A stretch of DNA of 61,554 bases. Origin: Ruminococcaceae bacterium UBA5295 (GTDB lineage: Bacteria > Bacillota > Clostridia > Oscillospirales > Acutalibacteraceae). Every line of letters starts with the position of its first letter. The stretch's first letter is position 1. The notes beneath the pieces are model-generated. The model worked only from the letters and a program-made list of their open reading frames with translations, had not been told where the DNA came from and searched no databases. The stretch covers positions 1 through 61,554 of the forward strand of contig DHSD01000001.1 of the NCBI GenBank assembly GCA_002411365.1. The letters run 5' to 3'. Shown one piece after another: positions 24,571 to 32,866 of the stretch. Made by a program: the position numbers and the translations under genes.

Positions 24571-25249
24571 AAAAGCAGGGCGTTTTGCTATAGACCTTTT
24601 ATTTCCGCCGCGGTGCATTTTCTGCGAAAATATTGTGCCCCCGGGAAGGCAAGTATGCCCGAAATGCGCAAGGAAAATTAACCATAATACCTGCGGCCTG
24701 ACTTCAGTACAGGCAGATGGCAAAAAAATTCCATGTGCTTTTCTGTATTCGTACAAAGGTATAGTGCGTGACTCAATTTTGCAGTTTAAGTTTCATGGAA
24801 AGAAAACGAATGCCAGTTGGTATGCTGAGCAATTAGCCGAAAAAATAAAAACGGCTTTTCCGGATGCTCGTTTTGAAGTTGTCACGTCTGTGCCGCTTTC
24901 CAAAAATCGTATGCGCGAAAGAGGATATAACCAGTCAGAACTCATTGCTATGCCGCTTGCCAATTTTTTGCATATACCATACGCCGAATGCCTGCGCAGG
25001 ATAGAAGAGAACCGCATCCAGCACTTTCTTGGGAAAAAAGCGCGCGCTGAAAATGTGCGCGGCGCCTACTTGCCTTTTGGGCTAATGGCTTTTGGAAAAT
25101 GTGTGCTCCTGATTGACGACATTATCACTACGGGGGCGACTCTGGCCGAATGTTCTTCCATGCTTTTCCTCGGTGGTGCGAAGTCAGTCTACTGCGCTGT
25201 TGTAGCACATTCTGAATTTAATTCAGTTGAAAAGAAGCAAACATTGTAA
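24554..25249 (+). CDS. comFC: ComFC-type phosphoribosyltransferase-fold protein
   Basis: A 231-residue ComFC/GntX homologue, linked in other bacteria to DNA uptake during transformation. An N-terminal four-Cys zinc site (CIFCEN, later CPKC) is followed by a phosphoribosyltransferase fold with VPLSKNRMRERGYNQSEL and the PRPP-loop VLLIDDIITTGATL. I choose ATG 24554 (the next codon is also ATG), with AAGGTGA five bases before; an ATG at 24536 lies upstream of that site. It overlaps recD2 by 17 bases. comFA is not adjacent, which is common in clostridia. Confidence 0.87.
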   Translation: MMLPLKKAGRFAIDLLFPPRCIFCENIVPPGRQVCPKCARKINHNTCGLTSVQADGKKIPCAFLYSYKGIVRDSILQFKFHGKKTNASWYAEQLAEKIKTAFPDARFEVVTSVPLSKNRMRERGYNQSELIAMPLANFLHIPYAECLRRIEENRIQHFLGKKARAENVRGAYLPFGLMAFGKCVLLIDDIITTGATLAECSSMLFLGGAKSVYCAVVAHSEFNSVEKKQTL

Positions 25250-25320
25250 TATAATAAAAAAAATGAATAGAATAATGACTGACTGGTTTTTTAATAAAAT
25301 ATACGATTGGATGTGATGAA

Positions 25321-26346
25321 GTGTTGGGTACGGATATTGCACTTGATCTTGGAACTTCATACGTTAAAATTTTTCTTGATGGAAAGGGAATTGTCCTTAA
25401 CGAACCCGCCGTCATCTCTGTTGACCTTGAAACAAATGATGTTATAGCAACAGGCAAAGAAGCCTACGATATGATTGGGCGGACTTCCAGCAAAATCAAG
25501 GTGTGCCACCCACTGTTCGGAGGCGTTATTTCAGACTTCGACCTCGCCAAATATCTAATTGAATCTGACCTCAAAAAAATAAATGTTAGCAAGGTCGTCA
25601 TGCCGCGTATCGTCGTAAGTGTGCCATGTGAGATTACTGAAGTTGAAAAGCGTGCTGTCGTTGATTCCATAAGCGCAGCTGGTGTGCGGAAAATATGTTT
25701 GATCGAAGAGCCAGTGGCTGCAGCAATTGGTGCCAATCTTGATATATCGGTTCCGCATGGATCACTTGTCATAGACATCGGTGGCGGCACTACAGACATG
25801 GCTGTTCTTTCCCTTAACGGCATTGCTATTTCGCGTTCTGTAAAAATTGCAGGGGACGTGTTCGATGAAGCAATTATAAAGTATATCCGCCGAAAGTATA
25901 ATCTTGTTATTGGGAAGCGGATGGCGGAAGACTGCAAAAAAACGATTGGCTGTGTGTTTCCGCGCAAAGAAATCCTTACGTTCCGCGTCAAAGGCCGCAA
26001 CGCGATGACAGGCCTTCCCCAGTGGGCTGACATTACGAGCGACGAAGCACTTGAAGCACTTATCGACAGTGCTATGAAGATAGTGCGCGTTGCTCAAGGA
26101 ATGCTTGAAAAAACGCCTCCGGAACTTATGGGCGATATCTACAGCGACGGGATGGTTTTAACAGGCGGCTCAGCACAGCTTTATGGTTTCGACCAGCTTT
26201 TCGCCAAACAGACAAAGATGGCTGTAAGGGTTGCTGATGACCCACAGAACTGCGTTGCAATAGGCGCTGGCAAAGCGATTAAGTCTATAGACAGTGCTGA
26301 CAGTGACGACTATGGGATACTGAACCCGTTGAGCGGTGAGTATTGA
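25321..26346 (+). CDS. MreB/Mbl-type bacterial actin
   Basis: A 341-residue actin-fold ATPase that forms membrane-associated filaments guiding cell-wall synthesis. The five actin motifs are visible: LDLGTSYVKIF (phosphate 1), EEPVAAAIGA, IDIGGGTTDMAVL (phosphate 2), the adenosine segment TGGSAQLYG and the ending AIGAGKA. The start is GTG at 25321 with only a weak ribosome site (GGATGTGATG). There are no mreC or mreD genes next to it, so it is probably an Mbl-like paralogue rather than the main mreB. Its neighbours are Cys-rich proteins. Confidence 0.88.
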   Translation: MLGTDIALDLGTSYVKIFLDGKGIVLNEPAVISVDLETNDVIATGKEAYDMIGRTSSKIKVCHPLFGGVISDFDLAKYLIESDLKKINVSKVVMPRIVVSVPCEITEVEKRAVVDSISAAGVRKICLIEEPVAAAIGANLDISVPHGSLVIDIGGGTTDMAVLSLNGIAISRSVKIAGDVFDEAIIKYIRRKYNLVIGKRMAEDCKKTIGCVFPRKEILTFRVKGRNAMTGLPQWADITSDEALEALIDSAMKIVRVAQGMLEKTPPELMGDIYSDGMVLTGGSAQLYGFDQLFAKQTKMAVRVADDPQNCVAIGAGKAIKSIDSADSDDYGILNPLSGEY

Positions 26347-26503
26347 GCGAGAGCAATAAAAAAAGGGTGAGGTGTAGTTTATTAAATCCTTTTTTGCATT
26401 GCACAAAATAGAAAAGTTTATAAATCTTTAATTAAATAATGAATGCTGTATAGTACAATTAAAACAGTCAAATCGATTTTTGCCCTTTTTAAGGATGGTT
26501 TTT

Positions 26504-27412
26504 TTGTTTGGCTATATAAAACCTGAAAAGCCGGAGCTGCGCGTCCGTGAATATGAAGAGTACGGCGGTATTTACTGCACACTTTGCCGTAGGCTTGGAA
26601 AAGACTATGGGCCGGCAGCACGCCTTGTGCTGAATTATGACTGTACGTTTTATGCAATTTTGGCATTCGCTGCTTCCGAAGAGCCAAACATAAAATTCCA
26701 TGAAAGCAGATGCGTTGTAAATCCGCTGAAAAAATGCATATTCTGCAGCGATGACAGCAGGGAGCTTCTGATTTCATCTGCATTGACTGTTATTCTTGCT
26801 TACTATAAGCTGAAAGATGATATTGCAGATTCGGGCTTTTTAAGAAAGGCTGCGTGCTGTCTGCTTTATCCGTCGTTTTATTTTCGGCACAGAAACGCAG
26901 CAAAAAAATATCCGGAACTTGAAAAAATAGTTGCAGAATCGATGGAAGCCCAAAAAGCGGCTGAAAAAGATAAGAGCCCTAAAATTGACAGCTGCGCGGA
27001 ACCCACTGCCAAAATGCTCGGGAAAATTCTTGAATGGACGGTATGCGGAGAACTGGAAAGCGGTACGCCAAAAGCCCGTATTGCCAATGAATTTGGGTAT
27101 TATCTCGGCAGATGGGTATACCTGATGGATGCTGCCGATGATATTGAGAAGGATATCGCGCAAAAGTCATTTAATCCGTTTGCTGAAAAGTTTCACTTGA
27201 CAGCATGCAGTGAGCAAGAGGCCATTGGTAAAGCGAAGAATTATGCCAATCAGGTAATGAATGGAACGCTGTCGCGGCTTTGTACAGTTGCAGATCTTAT
27301 GGAGTGCAGCCGCTTCGGTTCAATCGTGCACAACGTTGTATTTATGGGGCTTCCTCAAATCCAGAAGGAAAAACTTTTTACGAAGGAGAACGGCAATGTC
27401 AGACCCATATAG
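26504..27412 (+). CDS. DUF5685-type Cys-rich protein
   Basis: A 302-residue protein that I match to the uncharacterised DUF5685 family by its start MFGYIKPEKPELRVREYE. Cysteines cluster in the first 110 residues: YCTLCRRLG (CxxC), YDCTFYAIL and a CVVNPLKKCIFC group, with acidic motifs KLKDDIAD and LMDAADDIEKD further on. The helical, Asp-rich second half resembles the all-alpha prenyltransferase/PaaX-like shape only loosely, so I assign no reaction; metal or cofactor binding by the cysteines is inference. Start set at TTG 26504 after AAGGATGG. It overlaps the J-protein gene by 17 bases, implying shared translation and function. Confidence 0.8.
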   Translation: MFGYIKPEKPELRVREYEEYGGIYCTLCRRLGKDYGPAARLVLNYDCTFYAILAFAASEEPNIKFHESRCVVNPLKKCIFCSDDSRELLISSALTVILAYYKLKDDIADSGFLRKAACCLLYPSFYFRHRNAAKKYPELEKIVAESMEAQKAAEKDKSPKIDSCAEPTAKMLGKILEWTVCGELESGTPKARIANEFGYYLGRWVYLMDAADDIEKDIAQKSFNPFAEKFHLTACSEQEAIGKAKNYANQVMNGTLSRLCTVADLMECSRFGSIVHNVVFMGLPQIQKEKLFTKENGNVRPI

Positions 27413-28028
27413 AATTCTCGGAGTTTCTCCAAACGCATCCGATGATGAAGTAAAAACCGCATATCACAGCCTTGCAAAAAAATACCATCCTGACAAATAT
27501 GCTGGCAGTCCTCTTGCTGACCTTGCAGGTGAGAAGATGAAAGAAATCAATGAGGCATATGACCAGATAATGAAAGAGCGGAAAGGCCATGCGAATTCTT
27601 CTGGACAGGCCGGATATGGCGGGTACAACGGCTACGGTGGATATGGCAGCTCTGAATATCAGGACGTGCGCAGCCTAATAATGTCAGGCCGGATTGCGGA
27701 TGCTGAACAGATACTTGACGGCGTTCCCCTTGAAAGGCGTGACGCGGAATGGTTTTTCCTCAAAGGGACAGCCCTTTACCGCCGTGGCTGGCTCGATGAA
27801 GCTTACAACGATTATGTGAGAGCCTGCCAGATGAATCCTCAGAACCCTGAATACCAGGCCGCACTTAATCAGGTTGCTGCCCAGCGCAGCGGAATGTACG
27901 GTGGCTATAATTCAAATGTTCCGCAGGCTAACAGCTGCAGCGGGTGTGATATCTGCACTTCACTGTGCATTGCAGATACGTGCTGCAGCTGCTTCGGGCC
28001 AGGCGGAGGCAGGGGCGGATGCTGGTAA
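27396..28028 (+). CDS. J-domain protein with TPR-like middle and Cys-cluster tail
   Basis: A 210-residue DnaJ-type cochaperone but not DnaJ itself. An N-terminal J domain (1-65, YRILGVSPNASDDEVKTAY and the HPD motif in YHPDKY) is followed by a Gly/Tyr-rich linker, a TPR-like pair of helices (about 90-165, RIADAEQILDGVPLERRDAE) and a tail with about nine cysteines in 30 residues (CSGCDICTSLC, then CCSCFG and a final CW). It lacks the DnaJ zinc-finger repeats and substrate domains. Start at ATG 27396, with GGAG six bases upstream. Likely recruits DnaK to the Cys-rich partner encoded just upstream. Confidence 0.85.
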   Translation: MSDPYRILGVSPNASDDEVKTAYHSLAKKYHPDKYAGSPLADLAGEKMKEINEAYDQIMKERKGHANSSGQAGYGGYNGYGGYGSSEYQDVRSLIMSGRIADAEQILDGVPLERRDAEWFFLKGTALYRRGWLDEAYNDYVRACQMNPQNPEYQAALNQVAAQRSGMYGGYNSNVPQANSCSGCDICTSLCIADTCCSCFGPGGGRGGCW

Positions 28029-28048
28029 ACGGCAAAGGGGGCTGTTAG

Positions 28049-28588
28049 ATGAACCAAAGCCTGAAACTGACATTCAGCTCCATGCTGACAGCTATCTCTA
28101 CAGTAATCATGGTTTTAAGCGGCATTATCCCGGTTGGAACATATGCAATCCCTGCCCTTGCGGGGATTTTTACGGTCCCGGCCGTGATTGAGCTCGGCTC
28201 TGGATGGGCTATGTCGGTGTATGCGGCGGTTTCGGTACTTTCTGCTCTGCTTGCAGGCGATAAAGAAGCTGTGCTGTGTTATATAGCGCTTTTTGGTTGC
28301 TACCCTGTAGTGAAGGCGCAGATAGAAAAAAAATGCGGTAAAATGAGCGGCATAATCCTGAAATTTGCATTTTTTAATGCTGTTGCTGTTGCAGGGTTTT
28401 ATATTGCGATTTATGTACTGAGTGTTCCCAAAAGCAGTTTTTCGCTTTTCGGCATATATCTTCCTTGGATTTTTCTGCTGATTGGCAACGTTGTTTTTGC
28501 TGTGTATGATTATGCGATGTCACTCATTATAATGGCTTACTGCAAGAAGTTTCACCATAGAATAAGCAAGTGGCTGCAGTTACATTGA
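28049..28588 (+). CDS. Multi-pass membrane protein, unrecognised
   Basis: A 179-residue, strongly hydrophobic protein with about six membrane helices. The second and third are separated by YAIPALAGIFTVPAVIELGSG, and a conserved-looking acidic loop, LLAGDKEAVLCY, precedes a Tyr-Pro turn (GCYPVVKAQIEK). Size and topology resemble ECF-transporter S components, but I cannot name a substrate and no riboswitch is present. GGGGG lies nine bases before the ATG. It begins 20 bases after the J-protein gene, so it is probably the last gene of that operon. A terminator lies at 28672-28712. Confidence 0.72.
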   Translation: MNQSLKLTFSSMLTAISTVIMVLSGIIPVGTYAIPALAGIFTVPAVIELGSGWAMSVYAAVSVLSALLAGDKEAVLCYIALFGCYPVVKAQIEKKCGKMSGIILKFAFFNAVAVAGFYIAIYVLSVPKSSFSLFGIYLPWIFLLIGNVVFAVYDYAMSLIIMAYCKKFHHRISKWLQLH

Positions 28589-28620
28589 AAGAAACAATTT
28601 GGCATTCAGTTAGAACTTTT

Positions 28621-28654
28621 TGCTATTTTCCCTTGATTTTTTTAGAAAATAGCA
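28621..28654. repeat. Perfect 10-bp inverted repeat in the gap before rpiR
   Basis: TGCTATTTTC (28621-28630) is matched by GAAAATAGCA (28645-28654), with a T-rich 14-base loop. It is AT-rich, so it may be a weak terminator or an operator. A second hairpin follows at 28672-28712. Confidence 0.45.
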
Positions 28655-28671
28655 TTAAAATTATGAAATGT

Positions 28672-28712
28672 GGTATGACTGGAAGTACTTCCAGCCACAC
28701 CTTTAATTTTGA
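28672..28712 (+). terminator. Terminator of the actin/J-protein operon
   Basis: GGTATGACTGGAAGT pairs with ACTTCCAGCCACACC (two mismatches), then TTTAATTTT. It ends the unit that finishes with the membrane protein gene. Two bases-rich arms TAAGGTGCAG and CTGCACTT at about 28717-28749 could form a further small hairpin upstream of rpiR. Confidence 0.65.
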
Positions 28713-28787
28713 GTTATAAGGTGCAGTAACCCGCGCGAAGCTGCACTTAAGTTATAGTAATGTGCGGAGAAACGGCTATTTTAAAAA

Positions 28788-29660
28788 ATGGATAATTTGC
28801 TGGAATCACGTATTCGGGAAAAAACGAACGAGTTTTCAAAAGGTCAAAAAAGGATTGCCAAGTATATCAAGGAAAATTATGACAAAGTTGCGTTTATGAC
28901 GGCTTCAAAACTCGGTGAGACTGTAGGTGTAAGCGAGTCGACAGTTGTGCGCTTTGCGACTGAAATTGGATATGACGGCTATCCGCAGCTGCAGCAGGCA
29001 ATGCAGGAGATGATACGCAATAAACTGACTACAGTCCAGCGCATGGATGTGACATCCAGCAGAATTGGAGATTCAGATGTCCTCGATTTCGTGTTTAATC
29101 AGGATATTGACGTGATCCGCCGAACAATGGAAGAAACATCGCACGAAGATTTCTACCATGCAGTAGACGCTATCATCGCATCGCGCAAAATTTATATTTT
29201 GGCTGCAAGAAGCGCGCTTGCGCTCGGAACATTTTTGTCGAATTACTTCAATATGCTGTTTGAAAATGTTTTGCTTGTGCAGTCTACAAGCGAAGGGGAG
29301 ATTTTTGAACAGATGATCCATATTGACAAGCGCGATACAGTTATAGGTATAAGCTTCCCGCGCTATTCGAGGAAAGTTGCTAACGCGATGGACTTTGCAC
29401 ACAAGAGAGGTGCAAAGGTAATTGCCATTACAGACACATCCATGTCGCCGGTTGCGGCTCCGGCCGATTATCTGCTGCTTGCACGCAGTGATATAGCATC
29501 TATTGTAGATTCGCTCTGTGCGCCTCTCAGCCTTATAAATGCGCTTATAGTCATGGTTACAATCAAAAAGTCTGGGGAAGTTAAGAAAACTTTCGAGGAT
29601 CTTGAGAATATCTGGGATGAGTATGGAGTATATGAAAAGGTAGATGGTCCTTCCAAGTGA
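28788..29660 (+). CDS. RpiR/MurR-family transcriptional regulator
   Basis: A 290-residue regulator. The N-terminal HTH_6 domain (about 5-80) shows TASKLGETVGVSESTVVRFATEIGY split over the two recognition helices, and residues about 125-265 form a SIS sugar-isomerase domain (IYILAARSALALG, GISFPRYSRKV, AIAITDTSMSP-like segment) that binds phosphosugars. The ligand is unknown; MurR members sense N-acetylmuramate 6-phosphate. The start ATG has only a distant GGAG. The stop codon overlaps the GTG start of the next gene, so the flavoprotein gene is translated from the same transcript. No sugar operon adjoins it. Confidence 0.88.
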   Translation: MDNLLESRIREKTNEFSKGQKRIAKYIKENYDKVAFMTASKLGETVGVSESTVVRFATEIGYDGYPQLQQAMQEMIRNKLTTVQRMDVTSSRIGDSDVLDFVFNQDIDVIRRTMEETSHEDFYHAVDAIIASRKIYILAARSALALGTFLSNYFNMLFENVLLVQSTSEGEIFEQMIHIDKRDTVIGISFPRYSRKVANAMDFAHKRGAKVIAITDTSMSPVAAPADYLLLARSDIASIVDSLCAPLSLINALIVMVTIKKSGEVKKTFEDLENIWDEYGVYEKVDGPSK

Positions 29661-30901
29661 GATTTGATGTTCTTGTCATTGGCGGCGGAGCAGCGGGCAT
29701 GATGGCTGCCGGCACTGCTGCCGAAAGGGGCTTGTCTGTATGCCTGCTGGAAAAAAATGCGGTCCTTGGCAAGAAGATACGCATTACAGGCAAAGGGCGA
29801 TGCAACATTACTAACAACTGCGATGTGCGCACGCTGATAGAGTCGACTCCTACAAACGGCCGTTTCCTCTACAGCGCGTCGTCTCAGTTTTCACCTCATG
29901 ACACGATGCGCTTTTTTGAAAGCCTTGGCCTGCCGCTTAAAACTGAACGCGGAGGGCGTGTTTTCCCTGTTTCTGACCATGCTGCTGATGTAGCTGAAAA
30001 ACTGGCTGAGTTCGACCACAGAAATGGCGTTAAAATCATTACCGGAAGCGCTGAGAAACTGCTGCTTAAAAATGATGCCGTGCAGGGGGCGCGCTTGAAA
30101 AACGGCGATGATATCATGGCTGCAAATGTCGCTGTTTGCTGTGGCGGGATGTCATATCCTCTAACAGGCTCCACGGGCGACGGCTACCACTTTGCAAGGC
30201 AGGCGGGGCATACGGTAAACCGCATACGTCCGTCGCTCGTTCCACTCACTGTGGATGGTGAAGACGGCAAAGACTGCCGCAGCATGATGGGACTTTCACT
30301 TAAAAATGTTTCTGTCAAAGTTGTCGACAGCAAAAAACAAAAAACGATATATGAAGATTTCGGCGAGATGCTCTTCACTCATTTTGGCCTTTCGGGACCT
30401 GTGATTTTAAGTGCAAGTTCCCACATGAGTGAAATGTCTCCCAGCCGCTACCGTATTATTATTGACATGAAACCTGCGCTGTCGTATGAAAAACTTGACG
30501 CACGCCTGCTTCGCGATTTCGGTGCGAACAAAAACCGTGATTTTTCGAATTCGCTTTCTGCTTTGCTGCCGCACAAAATGATTCCTGTTGCGGTACAGCG
30601 CTCGGGTATTCCTCCCGAAACAAAATGCAATGCGATTACGCGCGATATGCGCCAGTCGTTCGGTACGCTCCTTAAGTCTTTTCAAATAACGGTAAGCGGA
30701 TTTCGGCCTGTATCAGAAGCTATTATAACATCTGGTGGTGTTGCGGTCGACGAGATTAATCCTAAAACAATGGAGTCAAAGCTCATAAAAGGCCTTTATT
30801 TTGCAGGTGAGGTTATTGATGCAGATGCGTATACTGGCGGATTCAACCTGCAGATTGCATTTAGTACTGGCCGTCTTGCAGGTAATTCAATGAAAGTTTA
30901 A
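29657..30901 (+). CDS. HI0933/YhiN (BaiN)-family flavoprotein
   Basis: An FAD-dependent protein of 414 residues. An N-terminal dinucleotide fold VIGGGAAGMMAAGTAAERG is followed by the family signature GKKIRITGKGRCNITN, with CCGGMSYPLTGSTGDGY in the middle and GLYFAGEVIDADAYTGGFNLQ at the end. The family includes BaiN, reported in bile-acid dehydroxylation, but its general role is unclear. The start is GTG 29657, overlapping the rpiR stop by four bases (GTGA), and the true start is supported by MRFDVLVIGGG. cmk follows within 30 bases. Confidence 0.88.
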   Translation: MRFDVLVIGGGAAGMMAAGTAAERGLSVCLLEKNAVLGKKIRITGKGRCNITNNCDVRTLIESTPTNGRFLYSASSQFSPHDTMRFFESLGLPLKTERGGRVFPVSDHAADVAEKLAEFDHRNGVKIITGSAEKLLLKNDAVQGARLKNGDDIMAANVAVCCGGMSYPLTGSTGDGYHFARQAGHTVNRIRPSLVPLTVDGEDGKDCRSMMGLSLKNVSVKVVDSKKQKTIYEDFGEMLFTHFGLSGPVILSASSHMSEMSPSRYRIIIDMKPALSYEKLDARLLRDFGANKNRDFSNSLSALLPHKMIPVAVQRSGIPPETKCNAITRDMRQSFGTLLKSFQITVSGFRPVSEAIITSGGVAVDEINPKTMESKLIKGLYFAGEVIDADAYTGGFNLQIAFSTGRLAGNSMKV

Positions 30902-30930
30902 AAGTTTAAAAGAAAGGAATGTCAGTTCAT

Positions 30931-31623
30931 ATGACAGCAATAGCAATTGACGGGCCTGCGGGTGCTGGAAAAAGCACAATAGCTGAGCGTATTGCGGAGG
31001 AATTAGGCTATCTGTATATCGATACCGGTGCCCTTTACAGGGCCATTGGCCTTTTTATGCTGGAAAATGGGGCAGATGCGGCGGATCCAAAACAGGTGTG
31101 CCCGCTTCTTAAGAAGATTTCCGTTTCTTTGGAATATCAAAATAAGAACTTAAAAGTTATACTTAATGGCAATGATGTTTCAAGTAAAATCCGCTCGGAA
31201 GAAGTTTCGACGGCTTCTTCGAAGGTTTCAGCAATACCTGAAGTGCGAAAGTTTCTCATAGATGTCCAGCGAAACCTTGCGGAAAAAGACAATGTTGTCA
31301 TGGATGGCCGTGACATAGGCACGGTGGTGCTACCAAATGCGCAGGTGAAAATATTTCTTACTGCTTCGCCTGAAGACAGGGCAAGGCGCAGATTTGAAGA
31401 AATGATTCAGAAAGGCATAAAATCTGATTACAATGATGTCCTTAATGATATGAAGCAGAGAGACTACCGCGACATACACCGTGCAATATCGCCGCTTAAA
31501 GCGGCAGAGGACGCAATAAAAATTGACACTACCGGCAAAACATTTGAACAGTCAGTTGAGCTTGTTATCCAGGCTATCCGGCGTTTATTAAGCAAAAAGT
31601 CATCGGGGAATGGTATGTCATGA
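30931..31623 (+). CDS. cmk: Cytidylate kinase
   Basis: CMP/dCMP kinase, 230 residues. P-loop DGPAGAGKSTIAERIAEELG at the start, GYLYIDTGALYRA (substrate Asp), MDGRDIGTVVLPNA and RRRFEEMIQKG (lid) are all present. I choose ATG 30931 (MTAIAIDGPAG), which fits the family N-terminus; an ATG at 30919 is also in frame but directly abuts AAAGGA. Its stop overlaps the following plsC start (ATGA). The order cmk-plsC-ispH-S1 is conserved in clostridia. Confidence 0.94.
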   Translation: MTAIAIDGPAGAGKSTIAERIAEELGYLYIDTGALYRAIGLFMLENGADAADPKQVCPLLKKISVSLEYQNKNLKVILNGNDVSSKIRSEEVSTASSKVSAIPEVRKFLIDVQRNLAEKDNVVMDGRDIGTVVLPNAQVKIFLTASPEDRARRRFEEMIQKGIKSDYNDVLNDMKQRDYRDIHRAISPLKAAEDAIKIDTTGKTFEQSVELVIQAIRRLLSKKSSGNGMS

Positions 31624-32258
31624 AAAGAACGCTGCTTTATTCATTTGCCAAAACATTTTTGCCATGGTTCTTTAACTTTTTGATGCCAAACCATATCATC
31701 CATGAGGAATATATGCCTCAAAATGGAGGAGTGGTTCTCTGCTCAAACCACACAAGTAATACAGATCCTGTGCGCCTTGCCTTTACGCAGAAGCGCCAGA
31801 TATTCTATATGGCTAAAAAAGAGCTTTTCCAGAATAAATTTGTTGGCGCGGTGATAAGCGCGCTCGGCGCATTTCCAGTTTCGCGTGGCAGGAGCGATAT
31901 TGGCGCGATTAACCTTGCAAGGCAGCATTTGCAGGACGGCGATGTCCTTGGGGTCTTTATAGAAGGGACACGCTCAAAAGACGGCAGCCTTTTAAGGCCA
32001 AAGTCCGGCGCTGTGATGCTTGCTAAAAAATGCAATGTGCCGATTCTCCCGTGCTGCATTACTGCAAAAGGCGGAGGCCTCCCCAAATTATTCCGCCGCT
32101 GCGTCGTCGCTTATGGAAAACCGATTTTTCCTGATGAACTCGGCATTGAGCATGGGAAGCAAAGCGAACTTCGCGCAGCAAGCGAAGTTGTTATGGGGCG
32201 TATAGCTGAGCTTCGCAAAATCGGGCTTGAAGAGTTTGAAGATGGAAAGGTAAAATGA
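31620..32258 (+). CDS. plsC: 1-acyl-sn-glycerol-3-phosphate acyltransferase (first copy)
   Basis: A membrane-associated acyltransferase of 212 residues that makes phosphatidic acid. HX4D motif: CSNHTSNTDPVRL; motif III: FIEGTRSKDGSLLRPKSGAV; motif IV includes VPILPCCI. An N-terminal hydrophobic segment (FAKTFLPWFFNFLMP) anchors it. The ATG overlaps the cmk stop by four bases and its own stop overlaps the next gene's start, so three genes are coupled. Tandem copies here suggest different acyl preferences. Confidence 0.92.
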   Translation: MKRTLLYSFAKTFLPWFFNFLMPNHIIHEEYMPQNGGVVLCSNHTSNTDPVRLAFTQKRQIFYMAKKELFQNKFVGAVISALGAFPVSRGRSDIGAINLARQHLQDGDVLGVFIEGTRSKDGSLLRPKSGAVMLAKKCNVPILPCCITAKGGGLPKLFRRCVVAYGKPIFPDELGIEHGKQSELRAASEVVMGRIAELRKIGLEEFEDGKVK

Positions 32259-32866
32259 ATCACGGCGGGCTTTATATGTTCCTGCTCAGGTTATTTACAC
32301 CTGCAGGAAGACTTTTCTTCTGGGTGCGTTACCATGGCGTACGAAATATTCCCCCCAATGGCAAGCTTATTGTCTGCAGCAACCACAAATCGGTAGTTGA
32401 CCCTTTTTTAATTGCCATGCCATTCCAGCGCAATATACACTATATGGCGAAATCGGAACTTTTTACAGATCACGGGCCATTAGCCCGGGCTTTCCTTTAT
32501 GCAATGGGGGCATTTCCAGTTAACCGTAATACAGGAGACATGAAGTCAATGTGCACTGCAGTGCACATTTTGAAAAACGGCGGGATTGTTGGAATTTTTC
32601 CTCAGGGCAAATGCGTTTTTGACGACTCGCCTTTCTGCCCCAAAGCAGGTTTTTCACTGCTTGCAGCACGTTCTGGCGCACCTGTACTTCTTGTTGCCAT
32701 AAGCTGCAGAGGAGTACTTCGGCCGTTTAAATCTGTTAACATACGTTTTGGGCATGCAGTGCCATGCAGCAGCCTGCCAATTCATGGGACTTCGGCTTCG
32801 GGTATGCGCAAGGCTGCTGCTGAAATTGCAGCGCAAATAAATGCAATGCTGGAGGGAAAAGAGTGA
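32255..32866 (+). CDS. PlsC-family acyltransferase (second copy)
   Basis: A second acyltransferase of 203 residues, next to the first. HX4D motif is intact (CSNHKSVVDPFLI), but motif III, normally FPEGTR, reads FPQGKCVFDD, so the conserved Glu and Arg are changed. N-terminal LLRLFTPAGRLFFWV is hydrophobic. It may act on another substrate or be weakly active. The ATG overlaps the stop of plsC and its stop overlaps the ispH-S1 start (GTGA), placing all four genes in one translationally coupled unit. Confidence 0.85.
   Translation: MNHGGLYMFLLRLFTPAGRLFFWVRYHGVRNIPPNGKLIVCSNHKSVVDPFLIAMPFQRNIHYMAKSELFTDHGPLARAFLYAMGAFPVNRNTGDMKSMCTAVHILKNGGIVGIFPQGKCVFDDSPFCPKAGFSLLAARSGAPVLLVAISCRGVLRPFKSVNIRFGHAVPCSSLPIHGTSASGMRKAAAEIAAQINAMLEGKE

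Noticed and set aside
27261..27395. Longer J-protein with an extra N-terminus
   Set aside because: The extension is the other frame of the upstream gene; ATG 27396 with GGAG starts directly at the J domain.
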